Assembly (NCBI RefSeq): GCF_032062135.1 | Contig: NC_092859.1 | Coordinates: forward strand, 154,617,687 to 154,681,686 | Reading direction: 5' to 3' | Length of the DNA stretch: 64,000 bases | Source of the DNA: Pyxicephalus adspersus | Taxonomy: Eukaryota; Chordata; Amphibia; Anura; Pyxicephalidae | Shown here: piece after piece, positions 1 to 12,403 of the stretch | How the letters are laid out: the number at the start of each line of letters is the position of its first letter | How positions within the stretch are numbered: position 1 is the stretch's first letter | The notes under the pieces: model-generated | The model's input: the letters and a program-made list of their open reading frames with translations, nothing else | Databases searched by the model: none | What the model was told of the DNA's origin: nothing | Position numbers and translations under genes: made by a program

Positions 1-1095
1 CCAATGGCACAGAGGTTGGGGATCCCTGCTGTAATGCACCAGACCTGGTTAGACCTCCCTCACCCCCCTACTACTGTTTAATGACCCCCTGACCTATGGA
101 TGGGGCCTTCTCCATAAGTACAGGGCACTAAAGGGTGAGAACCATTTTTAATAAGCGCATGTAAGACATTTACAGAACAAAACTATAGATAAAAAGGTGA
201 AAGACTTCAATTGGGCTTTAGTTTTCATAAATTATTTGCTGAACACTGCATGTAGTTACACAGAGTCTCATTTATCAACGCATTTAAAACAATGAATACC
301 GGAGGCGTTCAATATCAACCAATCGGGTACAAACATGCAAAAAAAAAAAATTCCAGTCCTAATAATTCTGGTCAATGAAGACTTAACTAATATTATAATT
401 ATTATTATTACTAATAAACAGGATTAATAAAGGCATCCAGTTTATGTTTTTTTTTTTTTAATTCTTTATGGTGTTAGAAACCCAAAGCAGTCCAGTGCTA
501 ATATGAGCCTTATCAGGCTTTGTTCTCACACATCATAACTAGGTTTAAATACACAGTATTTATATAGTGCCAACATATTAAGCAGCGCTGTACAAAGTCT
601 ATAGTCATGTGACTAGCTGTCCCTCAATGGAGCTCACAATCTAATGTCCCTGCCATAGTCATATGTCATTACCACAGTCTAAGGTCAATTTTCGGTGGGA
701 ACCCAATTAACCTCACTGCATGTTTTGGAATGTGGGAGGAAACCGGGGTACCCAGAGGAAACCCACACAAACACGGGGAGAACCTGTAAACTCCATGCAG
801 ATAGTGATCTGACCGAGATTCAAACCTGGGACCTAGCGCTACAAAGATCAGAGTGCTAACCACTGAGCCACCATGCTGCCCTACAAATTGACTGTGTGAT
901 CTAATTGGGTGCTTTGTGAATATATAATTTCCATATAATGTACTTTGTGATAAATGAGGCTCTGTGCGCTATTACCTGGACATTAGCAAGGGGTTTTTTT
1001 TTTATTGCTTGTTATTTCCTGAGCTTTGCTCCCTACTTATGAATCTTCTCTTGTATCCTCCCACCCTTCTTTTATTTTCTTTTTGCTTGACCCAG
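1..1095 (+). other. AAK1: AAK1 intron (3' part of an upstream intron)
   Basis: This non-coding stretch ends with a pyrimidine-rich tract and AG at 1094-1095. It holds A-rich runs near 340, an (ATT)-rich patch near 390-415, a full SINE at 553-880, and otherwise unremarkable AT-rich sequence. No exon-like reading frame with splice sites was recognised. Confidence 0.7.
553..880 (-). repeat. tRNA-derived SINE (family A), full length
   Basis: Read on the minus strand it starts with a tRNA-like head holding an A box (TGGCTCAGTGG) and a B box like GGTTTGAATC. A conserved body follows, and then a tail passing through 'GCGCTGTACAAAG', ATATGTTGGC and TATATAAATAC. The same family recurs at 1628-1947, 10097-10392, 17647-17966, 22695-22960, 43207-43440 and 57060-57220. 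The Pol III boxes are seen; SINE status follows from them and from the copy number. Confidence 0.85.
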
Positions 1096-1197
1096 AAAAA
1101 TTGATTGAGGGTCTCAAATCTCCAGAGCCCCAGCTTCTGCTTCCTCACCTTGTGCAGCTGGCAGACCCCTTTGGGAGCACCAACGAGGCTGTGAACG
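1096..1197 (+). CDS. AAK1: AAK1 coding exon (KLIEGLKSP ... DPFGST segment)
   Basis: This 102-base exon sits between acceptor CCAG|AA and donor ACG|GTAAAT. It begins and ends in phase 1. It encodes [12 protein letters not shown], a Leu-rich stretch, then [12 protein letters not shown]. The order [18 protein letters not shown] is diagnostic for the AAK1 C-terminal region. DPF is a classical motif for binding the alpha-adaptin ear of AP-2 (family knowledge). It joins to 3270 to give [12 protein letters not shown]. The exon length is a multiple of three, so skipping it would not shift the frame. Confidence 0.93.
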
Positions 1198-1627
1198 GTA
1201 AATACTGAGCGATTCTGGGGGTCTCAGACATGTCATGAGTGATATTGAATATTATTGGGCAATAATTCTGTACAATGACTTGGATCAATAGATAAAAAGA
1301 TCTCCTGGCTGCTGCTATCAAACTATTCAACATAACAATATAAAAATAAGGAAAACTTGGTTGTTCTCATGTGATCACCTTTATACCTTCCCCGGTTTCC
1401 TTGATTTGATTCTTCTTGCATGCTATAATTCTGGTGTTACCACTAAGCTCGCCTATTCTTCTGCCTCGGTTCCAGAAAGTCAGATAAGCTTTATGCCTAG
1501 GTCCCGGGAATTCTTGAAATCTCATAAAGGTTAGATAGACAGTAAACCTAAAACAGAAAATATACATCATGTAAAGGAGCCATTTATCATGTTTGGGGTC
1601 TATTAACATATGCATCATTATTCTATT

Positions 1628-1947
1628 ACACGATATTTATGTAGCGCCAACATATTACACAGCGCTGTACAAACTCCATAGACATGTCACTAGCTGTTCC
1701 TCAAAGGAGCTCACAATCTAATCACCCTACCATAGTCATGTGTCTTTACCACTGTTTAAAGCCAATTTTGGGTGGTAAGCCAATTTACCGAACTGCATGT
1801 TTTTGGAATGTGGGAGGAAACTGGAGTACCCCTAAGGAAGCCCACACAAACTCGGGGAGGACCTGCAAACTGCCTTAGCTAAGATTTGAATTTGGGACCC
1901 AGCACTGCAAAGGCCATAGTGCTAACCACTGAGCCACCATGCTGCCC
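1628..1947 (-). repeat. tRNA-derived SINE (family A)
   Basis: This copy has the same body as 553-880, in the same orientation, ending in the tRNA-like head (GGCAGCATGGTGGCTCAGTG on minus). The B box is degraded. It shows several substitutions and a deletion relative to the other copies. Confidence 0.82.
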
Positions 1948-2823
1948 ATTGTTTTACCATGCCTTTTGATGTGTTGCATTGTGATGCTTTTTATTTTAAA
2001 GTAATGCAGTAGTAAGTAATGAATCCACATCCTGCAGTGTGGTGTGGCAGGGCTTCCATTATGGTATTATGTACCAAGCCCCAATCAAAAAAGCTTGATT
2101 TTTGCAATACCAACATTTTTTTTGGGTGGGTAGTAAGTTCACATAGTATGGCACCCAAAAATGTATGATAGTTGCCCTTTGGTTTGGTGATTTCATTTTA
2201 ATGTTAAAATGTCATATAGACTCAGAATGAGGTCTTTGGGAGGAGGATCAGGATCAGGATCACATCTACGGAATGATTTAAATCAATGTAAATGTCATGC
2301 GTAACTTTAGGTTGTAATTATTAAATGTCAAGTAGAGAATGGTCTCCTCTAGCTAACCTTTAATCCGGTGAAGTTATACAACTGTCTGCTATGAATTTCA
2401 TTTGGATTTGATATATTATTTTATGAAATTTAGGGTCTAAATCGGACTAAAGGAATATCTGTTAAAAGTCAAAGGATAAAGAGGCAAACAAAACAAAATA
2501 AGGAATTTCTGGCAAATAACAATAAAACATATATACATTTTTTTACACACACTTATACAAAAACTTGTTAAAAACCTGAAAATGTTTTCCATTCAACAGA
2601 ATGTCACAAACACAAACTAACAAACATTTAAATGCTTTCTGACGTGTTTCGCAGATGAAACCACTTCTTCAGAGCCAAAATACCAATAGCTATAATATAA
2701 CTATAATATAGAAATACTTGGGGTCAGCCAAAGGTCAATAACATCAACCATAAAAAAATATGCGGGGATCCTAAGAAATAATTTACCCAGCTTCAGCATA
2801 TAAACACCGTTCAGGATATCGTC

Positions 2824-2880
2824 CATATAGGATGAGCCTCAGCAGCAAAAGATCTTCTCTGCTGAGGCTTATCCTATATT
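2824..2880. repeat. Short imperfect hairpin (~21-bp arms)
   Basis: The left arm ATATAGGATGAGCCTCAGCA pairs with a right arm reading TGCTGAGGCTTATCCTATAT, separated by about 15 bases. There is one G:T-type mismatch. It lies in the AAK1 intron close to a fold-back repeat and may be the tip of a palindromic MITE; a small-RNA precursor is possible but unproven. Confidence 0.6.
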
Positions 2881-3269
2881 GACACTATCCTGGTGCCATT
2901 TAGAAATAAAATGAAAGAGAACCTGTCCTGATATCTCCTCATTACCAAGTGAGGATTTGTCCTTTTGGAAGTTCAGTAACAAACTGTGCCTTAGAAGCCC
3001 ATGCACTGCACTTCAAATATTCCCTTTTCTGTAAGGAAAAGTGAAGGGATCATTCGCCAGACATACAATGCTTCCACGTGGTGGCCAAGTAGACATATGC
3101 CAATGATGTATGGAATGTCCGTCACTTCCTGCCTGTGGTATTTCTATTTGTCCTGTTCTAACCTGATCACCTTATTTTGTGTTCTATTTCTCTTTATTTC
3201 CGCTCGTGAAATCCATATTCTTCCTGCACTGGGCTGGTATTCTTCTGCATTGTTTCTTTGACGTACCAG

Positions 3270-3371
3270 GAAAACCTGAGCCTGTGGTGGAGAGCCTTAT
3301 TCCGGGGCTGGAGCCTCCTATGCCCCAGCGCCTCTCATCCCAGGCCGACTCCATTGCTTCAAATCGTACAG
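3270..3371 (+). CDS. AAK1: AAK1 coding exon ([11 protein letters not shown] segment)
   Basis: This 102-base phase 1-1 exon lies between acceptor TACCAG|GA and donor ACAG|GTTGGT. It encodes [16 protein letters not shown], then [17 protein letters not shown]. The segment [19 protein letters not shown] is recognisable from mammalian AAK1. It is Ser/Pro-rich and probably disordered. The exon joins to 6194 to give NRTDSLTGED, continuing the known AAK1 order. Its length permits in-frame skipping. Confidence 0.93.
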
Positions 3372-6193
3372 GTTGGTGGCGGGCTTATTAACAGTTATAA
3401 TCTGTATTCATCTGTATTCAGATTTCATTCTAGATCAATAATGCAAAGTATATGACCAAGGAATGTGGAGGCCCCATAATTTATTGGGTTCAGGTCTACA
3501 TTATAGACCATTGTGCATTTGTAGTTTGAGGAAGGGTCTTCTTTTGTTCCAACATGGCTGTGTCTGTGCATATATCCATCTCTGTAAATGTATGGTTTGA
3601 TAAGTGACCTATGTAAATACATTACCACCTTTGGGATGAATTGGAGCCAGGTCTCCTCCTAACATTAGTACCTGACCTCAGAGTCCCGCAGTCATGTTTT
3701 AGGATCCTATAGAAAGCCTTTTTAGAATAGTGAAGGATGGTATAGATTCCAGAAGCAGGGAAATTGTACAATGTTGAGCATCCTGGCCCAAAGGCTGGTC
3801 CAACTACCAAGGCTTGGTGCTGGCACTCCCATCTTCACAGGCCAGGGGAATGAAGGGCCGCAGCTACCCAGGCTTCTGGGACCTGGGAACTGCAGCCCTT
3901 CGTTCCCAATCCTTCTGGCCGAACCACATATAATGACCAGGGGTCCACAAACTATTTTATTCATTGTAAGGATACATGAATAATACATTCAGTGATCAGG
4001 ATGATCCTACCAATTCAATTTGGTGAGCCAAGGGCCATCATTTCAGCTCTATTGCCTTTGCGCTGTTCATAAAAATTTCAATCAGCTGATATGAATGATC
4101 CGACGATTGTTATTACTTACTGGTACTTTTACTACTATCACTGCATTTGTATATATTCATCACTTTATACATTGTCGCAATCAAAGTGATGAATGTTATC
4201 TGCCAATCACTAAAGGCGATCAGAGGTGTTTTGATTGAAATATCCTGATCACCCCTTTTTAGTATTGATTGGACCACACATGCCCACTTTTAAATACGGC
4301 GATTACTAACTTCATTCTGTTCACCAAAATATATAACCTGATCAACATTTATAAATAAGTAACAATTGAAAAGAGTATTGGAGAAACAAGGAAATGTCAA
4401 TCTATTATCTGATCGCTATGTTTTCAGTAATATGCTCCATAGTGTAATACTTGGAATCTGGATAATACGGGGGCAGCACTATTTTTTTTTTCTTTTTTGT
4501 TGAGTAAATCAGATCTGACTAATGTACTAAATTATCAGTTCCAGCTAATCCTATAAATCCAAACTTTTAGTCAATCAGGCTAAGGCAATGTTGAATAAAG
4601 TCTTTGAATGGGATTAATAGATACTAATCTGTTTTAGAAAGTAATAAAGTTATATTTATGAGGATGGGGAGGGCATAAAGTCGAACTGACTAATTGATCA
4701 ATTTAATAATGATACCCCACAACAACCAGTCAGCTTTAAATATTAATTGAGATAATGATGATGGAATTTTGAGGTTTGGTTGCTTTGAAGTAGTACAAAT
4801 TTTGTAGGAAATTTGAAGCCCATTATTAGATGAAGAACCTCTGGTCAAGGAACCAGCCTACAATAATAAGCTTCCATCAAGTATTATTATTGATATTATT
4901 ATTATAAACTGTATTTATATAGCACCAACATATTACGCAGTGCTGTACATTAAAAAGGGGTTGCAAATGACAGACAGATACAGGCAGTGACACGGGAGAA
5001 GGAGAGGACCCTGCCCAGAAGAGCTTACATGTCAGGGACTTTAATGATGGGGATTCATGGTACAACCAACCATACATTAAAGAAAACCTCTTGAAGGAGA
5101 AATCCATTGCTGACCACCTTTGGTTGGCGATGCATTTCTCCTGGCTGCCATGCAGTATAAAGATGAACACACATTAAAATCTGTGTTTATTGAAAGTTCA
5201 AGGGCATGCAGTAAATCAGGAACTCTTACACAGAGGTTTCCTGACTTCTTCTATTAATAGCTATTGATTAATCCAGTGGTTTGGCATTATTTTATTCCAG
5301 TTCAATGTGGTGGATGAGGACAAGCTAAGTGCACCCTCTGTGCTTGGAGCTGTATGTAGACCTTCTTACCTGGAACAGTGAATTGGCTTTTTATCTCCAT
5401 GCATGACCTTAAACAAGCATTGGATTAATAAAATTAGAACTCCCTGATGCTACTTTTTCTAGGTCCGTAACATAAAAAGTGTTAAGAGCTGAACTCTATG
5501 ATAAGAAAATAGTGTAGATACAAGATCCAGGGCTATTTTTTCTGAATTTCATTTTTTCATGAAGTTCATCTGCAGTATTTCAATAGGACACCATGCCTTT
5601 GCACAGGGGATTCCTTTTAAAAAGACCAGTGCCTGATATCCCCTTCCCTTGTGCATGGTGACTGGTCTTGTATCCACCCCCTCTTGTAGCTTTTTTCAGG
5701 TAGGGGGCCATCTTGGACCCCCCAACGGCTCAGGTTTTGTGTTGCACAATGTTGATGGCACCACCTATTTTGCAAAGCTGAGATTTTATAGGTATTTGGT
5801 GCTTGCAAAGAAGATTTGAATCCTTTAGATAAGTTTTGGGGTTCTTATTTAATACCAGAACGTCCACATGGCATCTAGGCACCTAATTTTTACAGGGCAG
5901 ATGTAGACATACAATAGTGATTACATCAAATATTTGTGAAAAGAAGGAAACTGACCATGTACAGTATATTATTTCATTTTGAAATCTATCTGGGCTCACA
6001 TGACGTTTGGTGCATACATTGCATAAATCTGAATCGTCTGGCACTAGTAAGCGTAGTAGAGATTCCATTTGCACACAATGTTCCTTTCTTTAAACTTCCA
6101 ACAACCCCATGTTAGTCATTCCATAAACAAAAGCAATATTCTTCTGTACTAACACACTGCCATCTTTTTATTGCTGCATGTTGGGATCTCCAG
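3372..6193 (+). other. AAK1: AAK1 intron
   Basis: This is a 2.8-kb intron with donor GTTGGT and acceptor TCTCCAG. It holds an L2-like LINE tail (4882-5036, minus) and AT-rich sequence. The stretches 3372-4880 and 5040-6193 show nothing else I can name. Confidence 0.7.
4882..5036 (-). repeat. 3' tail of an L2-like LINE
   Basis: On the minus strand it reads AGCTCTTCTGGGCAGGGTCC, then a pyrimidine-rich part, CTGTCTGTCATTTGCAACCC, and the tail ATATGTTGGTGCTATATAAA ending in (AAT)n. Longer copies at 25030-25488 and 36570-36900 extend into the reverse-transcriptase C-terminus, which identifies the family as a LINE. Confidence 0.75.
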
Positions 6194-6304
6194 ACTCCCT
6201 GACTGGGGAGGATTCTCTTCTTGACTACTCTATTTTGTCTAACCCTGCGGCTGACCTCCTTGACGAGTTTGCTCCCGTAACTCTTTCTGCTCCGACATCT
6301 GCAG
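6194..6304 (+). CDS. AAK1: AAK1 coding exon ([11 protein letters not shown] ... DLLDEFAP segment)
   Basis: This 111-base phase 1-1 exon lies between acceptor CTCCAG|AC and donor GCAG|GTAATG. It encodes [16 protein letters not shown], then [21 protein letters not shown], matching the AAK1 segment [26 protein letters not shown]. The acidic di-leucine stretches (SLLDYS, DLLDEF) look like clathrin/adaptor-binding short motifs; that function is inferred. It joins to 13015 to give [11 protein letters not shown]. Confidence 0.94.
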
Positions 6305-6577
6305 GTAATGCTCATCATTATTTCTAATGTATCTGTAAGGAACCCCATCGTACCTCTTACATTTCACCTCTCAAGCTGTCTGTGTGTATAATTGTAGAGC
6401 TGTGTGCTATAGCTGTGCTGTAATCTATGTCATACGACCTTTTCAAAGAGTCAAACTCTTCACACGCTTGCCATGTAAAGTTTTTGTGTTTTATTCTGTT
6501 TTTGTAATTATGCCAAAAAACAATTTTACTGGAGTTGCTTCATAACTTCTGTGTTGGATATGTAGAGTCCTCACTAT

Positions 6578-6755
6578 ACAGTGTTCTCCCCAGACCCTTT
6601 TAGCCGGGTGCACCACCCAGCAACTTTTCAGTAACCACCCAGCAGTCTTAAGGTGGTTCCTGAAAATTTGGGTCACAGTACAGGGCTGCGACCTTCCTGC
6701 AGCTTCTTCCCACCCAGCTTAAAACCATTTCTGGGGTGAATACTGCTATTGTCCT
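6578..6755 (+). repeat. hAT-like MITE, family B (CAGTGTTCTCCCCAG ends)
   Basis: It starts CAGTGTTCTCCCCAGACCC and ends CTGGGGTGAATACTG, so its ends are inverted repeats of each other. The body carries GGGTGCACCACCCAGCA and CTTCTTCCCACCCAGCTT. At least nine relatives lie in this window (9405-9495, 14932-15110, 17218-17385, 38810-38930, 39198-39361, 41098-41216, 47862-47945, 57698-57808, 62605-63185). Confidence 0.75.
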
Positions 6756-6873
6756 GGAACCAACCATGTTGAATGATGTTGAGCTGTTGTAAATAAGCCA
6801 ACTTTATGGATCTACAGCAGCAAGCTATACATCAGGAAGCAGGTGGCTTACATCTTCAACTGCAAAAGTTTGT

Positions 6874-6935
6874 TGGCTGTGGGCATGGTGGGGGGTTGGC
6901 TGTGGGCATGGTGGGGGGTTGGCTGTGGGCATGGG
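6874..6935 (+). repeat. 23-bp tandem repeat, about 2.6 units
   Basis: The unit GGCTGTGGGCATGGTGGGGG plus GTT is repeated twice perfectly, with a third partial unit. It is G-rich and intronic. Confidence 0.8.
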
Positions 6936-7485
6936 TGGTATTAGACAAAATGTGGCCCTGGGCAAATATGAAGTGGGAGCCCCAAATGCACAGCATTCCA
7001 GCTCCCTGCACCCCTGCCATTCTGTCTAATGGGGCCCTGGGCAATTGCCCAGTTTTCCAAGTCAGGGTATTCGATCTTACATCATACCTGCAAGTATGCC
7101 TATGTCCAACTAGTCCGACTTCAGCTACTGCGAGATGCACACAAGGGCCTATGTGCTTGTAGCTATGTACACCCTCTATATGTTTGTTGTTTATAATGAA
7201 AGATCAGAGACATATTGGTAATAAACATTCTTAAAAAAAAAAAAAAAGGCTCCAGTCCCTGTCCCCAGAACTTTCATCGCCTACATCAATATTTCTATAA
7301 AACTGCCTCTCTCGTGCAAATATCTTGCCCTGAAACTACTGTAGTGGCTGCCATTTTGGATGTGATGCTGGTAGCCCCAGCAGATGCTATATTACGGCTA
7401 TCCAACTCCAACCCTCAGTGGCCACATACAGCCCAGGAATTCCATATCCCCATTATACAGTAAATATTGAACCAGTTTTCAAATG

Positions 7486-7915
7486 GATTTCAACTGCACC
7501 AAATTCCAATAATTTTATCTAATACACATCAATTATTCATAAAAAATGTATTGTACATTAAAAACACTAAAAAGTTGTGTAGCAAAAGATGAGTATACAA
7601 TTTTTGTTTGTAGCAATTATAATATACATATTCTAATATTTATCCCATTTTCAATTTCAACCTGGTTGACATAAGATTGAAAGAGATTTAACAATTGTTT
7701 TTTTGATGTCCCATGCCTCCTGAAGAAACAATAAATATTGTGAAATGCGATGAGAAATGAAAATTGAACAATTAGATTTGTTAACAACAAAAATTGTATA
7801 CTCTGATCTTTTGTCGACACAACTTTCTTGTGTTTTTAATGTACAGTAAATTAAGTTTTTATGAAATGATGTGTATTAGATCGAATTATTGGAATGTGGT
7901 GCCGTTAAAATCTAT
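7486..7915. repeat. Fold-back element with central CCTGAAGAA...GAAATGCG motif
   Basis: About 85-90 bp at the left (starting near CAACTGCACCAAATTCCAAT) is inverted at the right (ending near ATTGGAATGTGGTGCCGTT), including ACACATCA / TGATGTGT and TTGTACATTAAAAACAC / GTGTTTTTAATGTACA. The centre (about 7715-7755) has CTCCTGAAGAAAC followed by TGTGAAATGCGATGAG, a motif shared with other fold-back repeats here. There are no coding sequences. Confidence 0.7.
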
Positions 7916-8396
7916 TTAAAAATTTGTTTAAAAAATACTGTATATTGTTTGATATGGATGTGGCACTGTAACTCTGAAATATCTCTAGTATTAATATAGA
8001 ATATATTCCATATCCCCATTATTTTCTGTTTCTTTGTTAGCCATATCCTACCTATTTTACTGCTTAATTCTAAAAATGTATCAAGCATTGGACAACCCCC
8101 TTCTCTACTACATTCCCCTTGGCCTAGCAGCTACATAAAAGTTTTGTAGAAAGTTAAGGCGAGGAGCTGGACCAACACAGAGAGCAATTAGACACTCCCA
8201 GAAGAGGAGCGGGCAATGACATGCAAGGGGTCTGTGATGGTGAATTGATGGCTAAATTTGCTAGCAAGTTCAAAAGCACATTGCCAATGAATGAAAATGA
8301 TTCATGGAAAGGAAAAACACAGCAGATAATCATTTAAATACTTGATTTTTTTTAAGTTGGTGAAGACAAAGTGCGGCCCTCTGTTCTATTTTACAA

Positions 8397-9089
8397 CACA
8401 GGTGTCAGACACAAGGCCTGTGGGCCGAATTTGGCCCATTTGGCTGTTTTATGTGGCCCGTGGTGACTATGCCGCATCCAAACGCTTGACATTTGCAGAC
8501 AGGAGGACCCAGTCCCAAAAAGCTAGGTGGAAGCAGGGCGGTCCACACAAGTGCCTGACCACGCTTCAGGCAGAAGGACCCCAGTTGCTTCTTCACACTC
8601 TTGCCAAGACCCAGCACTAAGCACGACTGTGCCAGAGTCCCGATCCTGCTGCCAGTAGTATGCTGCTGCTGCTCCAGGTATATAATCTCAGTGGGACGAT
8701 ACATTAGCAACGTCTCCAGACTCTGAGACTCCGGCCTCATCCTCGGCACAGGCAGTTGCTCTCCTCACATGGATAGGTCAGGTACACCAACCTTAGGAAA
8801 AAGTGCTAAGAACAAAAAAGCAATCGCTCCAAAAATATCCAACAAGAGAAAAGTTAATGCAGAAAGGAAACAATTTAATGAAAGATGAGAAATATATATG
8901 TTCATGCTTCACGAAGACAAGCGTGTTCTTATTTTCAGAACGATTGATGCACGAGGATGGCGTGTGATAAGGTGTCTCAGGGTGAGGAAGGATCCATACT
9001 TCTACTAACACTATTCATCTTAATAAAAAGTTCGGCCCGCCTGTGTTTTAGATTGCGACCCCTTATGTGATTTGAGTTTGACACCTCTG
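8397..9089. mobile_element. Non-autonomous hAT-type element
   Basis: The ends are inverted repeats: CACAGGTGTCAGACACAA at the left and TTTGAGTTTGACACCTCTG at the right. Flanking 8-bp target duplications are imperfect (TTTTACAA and CTTTACAG, 6 of 8). The interior has GGCCTGTGGGCCGAATTTGG and, near the far end, TTCGGCCCGCCTGTG, typical of vertebrate hAT MITEs whose ends read (C)AGGTGTCAAACTC. No transposase is encoded. Confidence 0.75.
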
Positions 9090-9404
9090 CTTTACAGGAA
9101 AGACGCTGCTACAAAGTTTTATTTATACAGAAATAGAATGATATCTCTATACAGTAGTATACATCAAATGATGGGATGAAATTAGAAGCTGGCTGCTCCT
9201 CAATGTTGCTGCATATGCAGAAATACTTATTCATGGTTAGTGACGATGGGTGTAGGTGATGAATGCTCAGTGAAAAATGCTTTTATCCTTGGCACACTTG
9301 GGATTCCAATGTCTCTAGTGTCCAAGATTCAATGGCAAATGTGTTTTTATATAATTTGGTAAATACCATTTATCTCATTGTATGAATAATTATTTCTATT
9401 CAGT

Positions 9405-9495
9405 ATTCTCCCTAGAAGTGATTTTTATTTAGCTGGATGTGGAGAATCTGTAGGTGGGTGGTCAAAAAGTGGGCAGGGCAACACCTGACAAAATT
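9405..9495 (-). repeat. Family B MITE fragment
   Basis: It has CAGTATTCTCCCTAG followed by a short AGCTGGATGTGGAG and TGTAGGTGGGTGG core, resembling one half of the family B element at 6578-6755. It is truncated and diverged. Confidence 0.5.
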
Positions 9496-10096
9496 AGTGT
9501 TCCCAATTGTTGTTGTCATAGGAATCCAGTAATCCCAATAACTCTTTTAGCTTTCTACTGCCCCCTATACTTTAACCCCATTTGTAAGTCCATAAAGATC
9601 CTCCTATTACTAAAATAGTTTAGATCGTTATGTATGTGCCAAGATTGGAAATATAAAGTGAAAAGAAGGTTTTTTTTTCAGGCAAACATATTTTAAAGTA
9701 CAAAAGCATAAACATATTCCATTTTTTTGATGGTGACAATGGTAACACTAATTAAATATTTATAGTCTCTACCCCATAAATATTTGGGTTTTATGAGAGC
9801 GTATGCTTTGCAGATCTCTCCTAACAGTTATTTTAAGTCCATGATCCCATATAGGAGTGCAATGCCTAGAACGATTGTAGGAAAAATATTGGCCTCGAAT
9901 GCTGACGCATTTCACCTGACTAGGCTTCTTCAGGGGACAGTGCTATAGATTGGTAACAAAGAACATTTAGAGAAACCGTCAAAACTACATTATAACTTTA
10001 CTGCGCTGTGGTTCCAACTAATCTATACCCAATCATGGGCACAAATCTCAGTTTAATAGGAAGAAAACGGGTATTAATATTGAAAATTATTATTGT

Positions 10097-10392
10097 TATA
10101 CAGTATCTATATAGCGCCGACATATTATGCAGCACTTTACTAAGTCCATAGTCATGTCACTAGCTGTCCCTCAGACGGGCTCACAATCTAATGTTCCCAC
10201 CATAGTCATATGGCATTAATACAATCTAAGGTCAAGTATTGGGGGAAAGCCAATTAGCTTAACTGCATTGTTTTGGAATGTGGGAGGAAACCCACACAAA
10301 CGCGGGCAGAAGCTGCAAACTCGCCGAGATTCCAACCAGGGACCTAGCACTGCAAAGGCCAGAGGGCTAACGTCTGAGCCATCATGCTACCC
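10097..10392 (-). repeat. tRNA-derived SINE (family A)
   Basis: This copy has the same tail, body and head order as 553-880, with a short internal deletion around the GGAAACCCACACAAA region. It ends in a degraded head (GGTAGCATGATGGCTCAGAC on the minus strand). Confidence 0.8.
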
Positions 10393-11955
10393 AGGGTTCA
10401 GGTAAAGATGGGATTGGTAGGCTGGACCTAAGTAGAAGTTGAGGTGGCATAAACCAAGATCATGTCGTCAATGTTTAGATTTTCAGTCAATAGATTGACA
10501 GTCCCAGAACACAGCACACTTGTGTACAGTATTCTGCCCCTTTGAAATTTGGAGGTGGAGATGGGGTGAATTGCAGGACCATGCTGAGGATGATTCGACA
10601 GGTGGGAGCTCACCAATCGGATTTACCTTATCACTAATATACATGGCAGGACTTATTCAGTTCCATATTTGCCATCGAGTCCCATCACTTCATATGCAAT
10701 CGAAATAACTGATGTCCTGTGAGCGGACTTCAGTGAAATACATTTTAGATTCCTGGGCAATCCTATCAGTAATCAGAACGAAAATGAAAATGGCCCTTGA
10801 TTTAGTATAAGACCTTACCAGTTGCCCAGCAATTTTATAGGTTTGATAAACCTGTATTTTCCTAAAATATCTGAGAAGAGAGCCAGTAACTACAACTTGC
10901 CCCATCCCATGCACATTTTGCTCTGTCCTTCCGTTATTGTCTGAGCTGGTAGTGATGCTCATGCAAAGAATTTTATCTTTTGAAGAAAGAATTTTAAATT
11001 GTGTATTTGTTGTATAGTGTTGTACATGTGATCCTCTGTGTGTGATATACTTATTGGAAGTAGCTGTCTTCTTCTAAGGCCAAGTCTCCACAGGCTTGAG
11101 GCTGCACTTCCTTAATACGTTATTCTCAATGCATTCTCTGTGCTCCAAGATGCTAACACAGCATTTTGCATTGGAATTGAAGCAAAGAATCCTAGTGAGT
11201 TCATGACATGAAAATGCATCAAATGGGTTACGTCAATGGAATTCAACACATGCCACATTTTTATCACTATGCTTTGAAGTGTAGCTGGAGCAACCATGGA
11301 GATTCCCCAATTTCTTTCTGTTGAAATTGTTGCCAATGGGTCTCAGATCATTTAAAAACACCCTTTGATGTGTTTGTGGCAGCGGGGACTAGCCTACTCC
11401 TCATTTTCCTCTACCGAATCACCAAACCACTAAGTGATACAACCCCCAGTGATTAAAACACATGCAAGATCTAACAAAAAAAAAAAAACAGCTAAATGAT
11501 AATGCCGCAAAGTTTATCAAAATTGCTGACACTTTATCCACTGGTGACCATTTAAATAGTGCTAAAACACATAGAGGTCCCATACGTGTTGCTAACCCAA
11601 CCAAAAATTTTGTCTGTCCAGAATAGAATAACTATTGTATTAAAAAGTTAGCTCCCCCTTCTCTCGATTTGGACTGAATTGGTTATTATTTTATTATCAT
11701 ACCAATACCAGTCCACCAACCTCCAAGAGCTATATCCATCATTGAAACAAATGAGATGGTTAATGTTGACCACGCAGTAGATGCCATGGTCTTAGCCCCT
11801 GCTCGGAGCATCTGGACCAATTTTAGCAAACGCCCATGCCTGTCATCCACTATGGATAAATGCCAACATTCATTAGAGAAGCTGACACCACCTGGCTATT
11901 CATAGCAGAATATATCAGCATGACCACATCCCTTAGATACACAAAATCAGATTTA

Positions 11956-12403
11956 TGGTGAATAACAAAATAATGGGACTTTTAGAGCCTAAAATTATAT
12001 TAGGTTCATTGTTTGTTGCTGACCTTGGAGGAATCTGCACCTGCAATTTATTGGAAGCTGACCTCCTTGGGATTTGCCATTCAGTCATGTTGTTGCCCAT
12101 TGCATGTCCTTTTTACCATTTTGTGGGGCTCCATGCCATTGGCTACACCAAAGACAATATTATCTCCTGTTTCCTTAAGAAGCGGAAAAAGTTCTGCAAA
12201 ACGCGTAGAAACTTGGATTACTTTGGTAGTGTGTATCCATGAGGGAGATTACCACTGATATAATGTTCACAAATGTTTTTTATTCTTAAGCACTCTGTTT
12301 CATAATGGTATTTAATAAATTAAGTCTTTTTATGTTGATTTGAAACTTATTCAAAATATTGTACTTTTAGGCCCAAAAAGTCCCATTATTTGGTTATTCA
12401 CCT
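11956..12403. repeat. Fold-back element with central AAGAAGC...GCAAAACGCGT motif
   Basis: The left arm GGTGAATAACAAAATAATGG-GACTTTTAGAGCC is inverted at the right (12363-12403: GGCCCAAAAAGTCCCATTAT-TTGGTTATTCACC). The middle (about 12170-12212) carries TCCTTAAGAAGCGGAAAA and TGCAAAACGCGTAGAAA. It has the same architecture as 7486-7915 but different arms. It is non-coding. Confidence 0.72.

Larger units (their letters stand above)
1198..3269 (+). other. AAK1: AAK1 intron
   Basis: This intron has donor GTAAAT and acceptor TACCAG. It contains a second SINE copy (1628-1947), a fold-back-type repeat region around 2480-2780 carrying the GCGAAACACG...CTGAAGAAG motif (minus strand, about 2643-2675), and a compact hairpin at 2824-2880. 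No further exon is evident. Confidence 0.75.
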
